In this document: positions 40,582 through 41,551 of the stretch, in pieces | Layout of the letters: every line of letters begins with the position of its first letter | How positions within the stretch are numbered: the stretch's first letter is position 1 | Assembly (NCBI GenBank): GCA_944375765.1 | Contig: CALWAR010000085.1 | Span: 1-41,551 of the forward strand | DNA length: 41,551 nucleotides | Direction of reading: 5' to 3' | From: an uncultured Mediterraneibacter sp. | Lineage (GTDB): Bacteria > Bacillota > Clostridia > Lachnospirales > Lachnospiraceae | Notes under the pieces: model-generated | What the model was told of the DNA's origin: nothing | The model's database searches: none | The model's input: only the letters and a program-made list of their open reading frames with translations | Program-made: the position numbers and the translations under genes

Positions 40582-41551
40582 ATGGAATTAAAGAAAGGAA
40601 ACTTATCGATCGACAGCGAGAATATATTTCCTATTATCAAAAAATGGGTATATTCTGACCATGACATTTTCGTCCGAGAGATGATCTCAAACGGATGCGA
40701 CGCAATCACAAAACTTAAAAAACTGGATATGATGGGAGAGTATGAACTCCCGGAAGATTACAGGCCGAAGATCGAAGTCATCGTCAACCCGGAAGAGAAG
40801 ACGATGAAGTTCATCGACAACGGACTTGGGATGACTGCGGAAGAAGTAGAAGAGTATATCACACAGATCGCTTTTTCCGGCGCCACGCAGTTCCTTGAGA
40901 AATATAAGGACAAGACGACAGAGGACGATATGATCGGACACTTTGGTCTTGGATTCTATTCTGCGTTCATGGTAGCCGACGAAGTCCAGATCGATACACT
41001 CTCCTATAAGGAGGGCGCGGCTCCCGTACACTGGGCGAGCCAGGGCGGCACGGAGTATGAGATGCAGGACGGGAGCAAGACGACCGTCGGTTCCGAGATC
41101 ACACTGTTCCTCAACGAGGACAGCCTGGAGTTTGCAAATGAATACCGCGCAAGAGAAGTGTTGGAGAAATACTGCTCATTCATGCCGGTAGAGATTTTCC
41201 TGTCTAAAGCAAACGCAGAGCCGGAATATGAGACGATAGATGAAGAAGATCTGCTGGATACCGACGAGGTAGTCGAGCATATCGAAGAGGAGAAGAAAGA
41301 AGGAGAAGAGGGCGAGCCGAAGAAGAAAGTTAAGATCGTGAAACGCCCGGTATCCATAAGTGATACACATCCGCTGTGGGGCAAGAACCCGAGCGAGTGT
41401 ACAAAAGACGAGTATATTGCATTTTACCGCAAGGTATTTATGGATTACAAAGAGCCTCTGTTCTGGATCCACCTGAACATGGACTACCCGTTTAATTTAA
41501 AGGGTATCCTGTATTTCCCGAAGATCAATACAGAGTATGAGTCCATTGAAG
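40582..41551 (+). CDS. htpG: Molecular chaperone HtpG (Hsp90), partial at window edge
   Basis: The frame from ATG 40582 is open to the window end (323 codons of a normal 620-650). It starts MELKKGNLSIDSENIFPIIK. The N-terminal GHKL ATPase domain has REMISNGCDAITKLKKL (usual pattern is E-x-x-SNASDA; here Gly-Cys replaces Ala-Ser, but the N and D of the ATP site remain), FIDNGLGMTAEEV, IAFSGATQF and GHFGLGFYSAFMVAD. Then a charged linker (EEEKKEGEEGEPKKKVK) and the start of the middle domain (PLWGKNPSECTKDEYIAFYR). It is a cytoplasmic ATP-dependent chaperone. The start has AAGGAG 11 bases upstream. Regulation by CIRCE/HrcA is likely. Confidence 0.93.
   Translation, partial: MELKKGNLSIDSENIFPIIKKWVYSDHDIFVREMISNGCDAITKLKKLDMMGEYELPEDYRPKIEVIVNPEEKTMKFIDNGLGMTAEEVEEYITQIAFSGATQFLEKYKDKTTEDDMIGHFGLGFYSAFMVADEVQIDTLSYKEGAAPVHWASQGGTEYEMQDGSKTTVGSEITLFLNEDSLEFANEYRAREVLEKYCSFMPVEIFLSKANAEPEYETIDEEDLLDTDEVVEHIEEEKKEGEEGEPKKKVKIVKRPVSISDTHPLWGKNPSECTKDEYIAFYRKVFMDYKEPLFWIHLNMDYPFNLKGILYFPKINTEYESIE

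Noticed and set aside
1..41551. CRISPR arrays, tRNA or rRNA genes, prophage genes
   Set aside because: No spaced direct repeats, no tRNA-like TTCGA arms with CCA ends and no phage structural proteins were seen.

Overview
The window looks like chromosome from a Gram-positive, anaerobic clostridial gut bacterium, most likely family Lachnospiraceae. This rests on moderate GC, strong GGAGG-type ribosome binding sites, sigma-A style promoters with 17-base spacers, [FeFe]-hydrogenase maturases HydE and HydG, a CIRCE operator, a MsmX/UgpC-type ABC ATPase and a PfoR-type membrane protein. Species cannot be fixed from sequence alone. Most of the window is ordinary housekeeping sequence. The accessory-looking parts are the left edge and a short AT-rich island at 33.4-35.6 kb.

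Layout. 0-2.1 kb is decayed mobile/defence DNA: a group II intron reverse transcriptase fragment joined to a 5'-truncated type III restriction (Res) gene that carries an in-frame amber codon, then a possible IS66-type relic. aroE follows at 2.2-3.1 kb. A minus-strand four-gene operon (response regulator, ABC ATPase, ABC-2 permease, histidine kinase; 3.2-6.7 kb) resembles peptide-antibiotic sensing and export modules. ddl-murF (cell wall) and pncB (NAD salvage) lie at 6.7-10.7 kb, also on the minus strand. Then come a flavodoxin, a Lon-like AAA+ protein lacking the protease domain, a small hypothetical gene, a PfoR-like membrane protein and a small alarmone synthetase (11.0-15.6 kb).

15.6-17.4 kb has an SPFH protein and its NfeD partner, preceded by a frameshifted small gene. 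17.6-21.3 kb has a metal P-type ATPase, a TPR lipoprotein and HflX. An SDR reductase is followed by an HD-domain alarmone hydrolase overlapping an orphan ParA ATPase. 23.9-28.0 kb is a MoxR-DUF58-transglutaminase operon. 28.0-30.8 kb, minus strand, is TM1266-type regulator-hydE-hydG, headed by what looks like a structured leader RNA with its own promoter and an intrinsic terminator. acyP, proC and trxB follow on the plus strand.

33.4-35.6 kb is an AT-rich two-gene insert (a secreted PPC-like protein and an unknown protein) bracketed by a 28-bp perfect inverted repeat and a roughly 213-bp imperfect palindrome. The right end has the msmX/ugpC-type ATPase with a CdaR-like regulator and a small membrane protein (minus strand), a papain-like hypothetical protein, a cyclophilin overlapping a convergent acetyltransferase, and htpG behind a CIRCE operator; htpG runs off the window.

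The most interesting unexplained signals are the hydE/hydG leader RNA (30918-31137), the hairpin-bracketed island (33402-35622), the 15-bp inverted repeat over the promoter and ribosome binding site of the Lon-like AAA gene (11529-11588), and the GT-repeat frameshift at about 17180.
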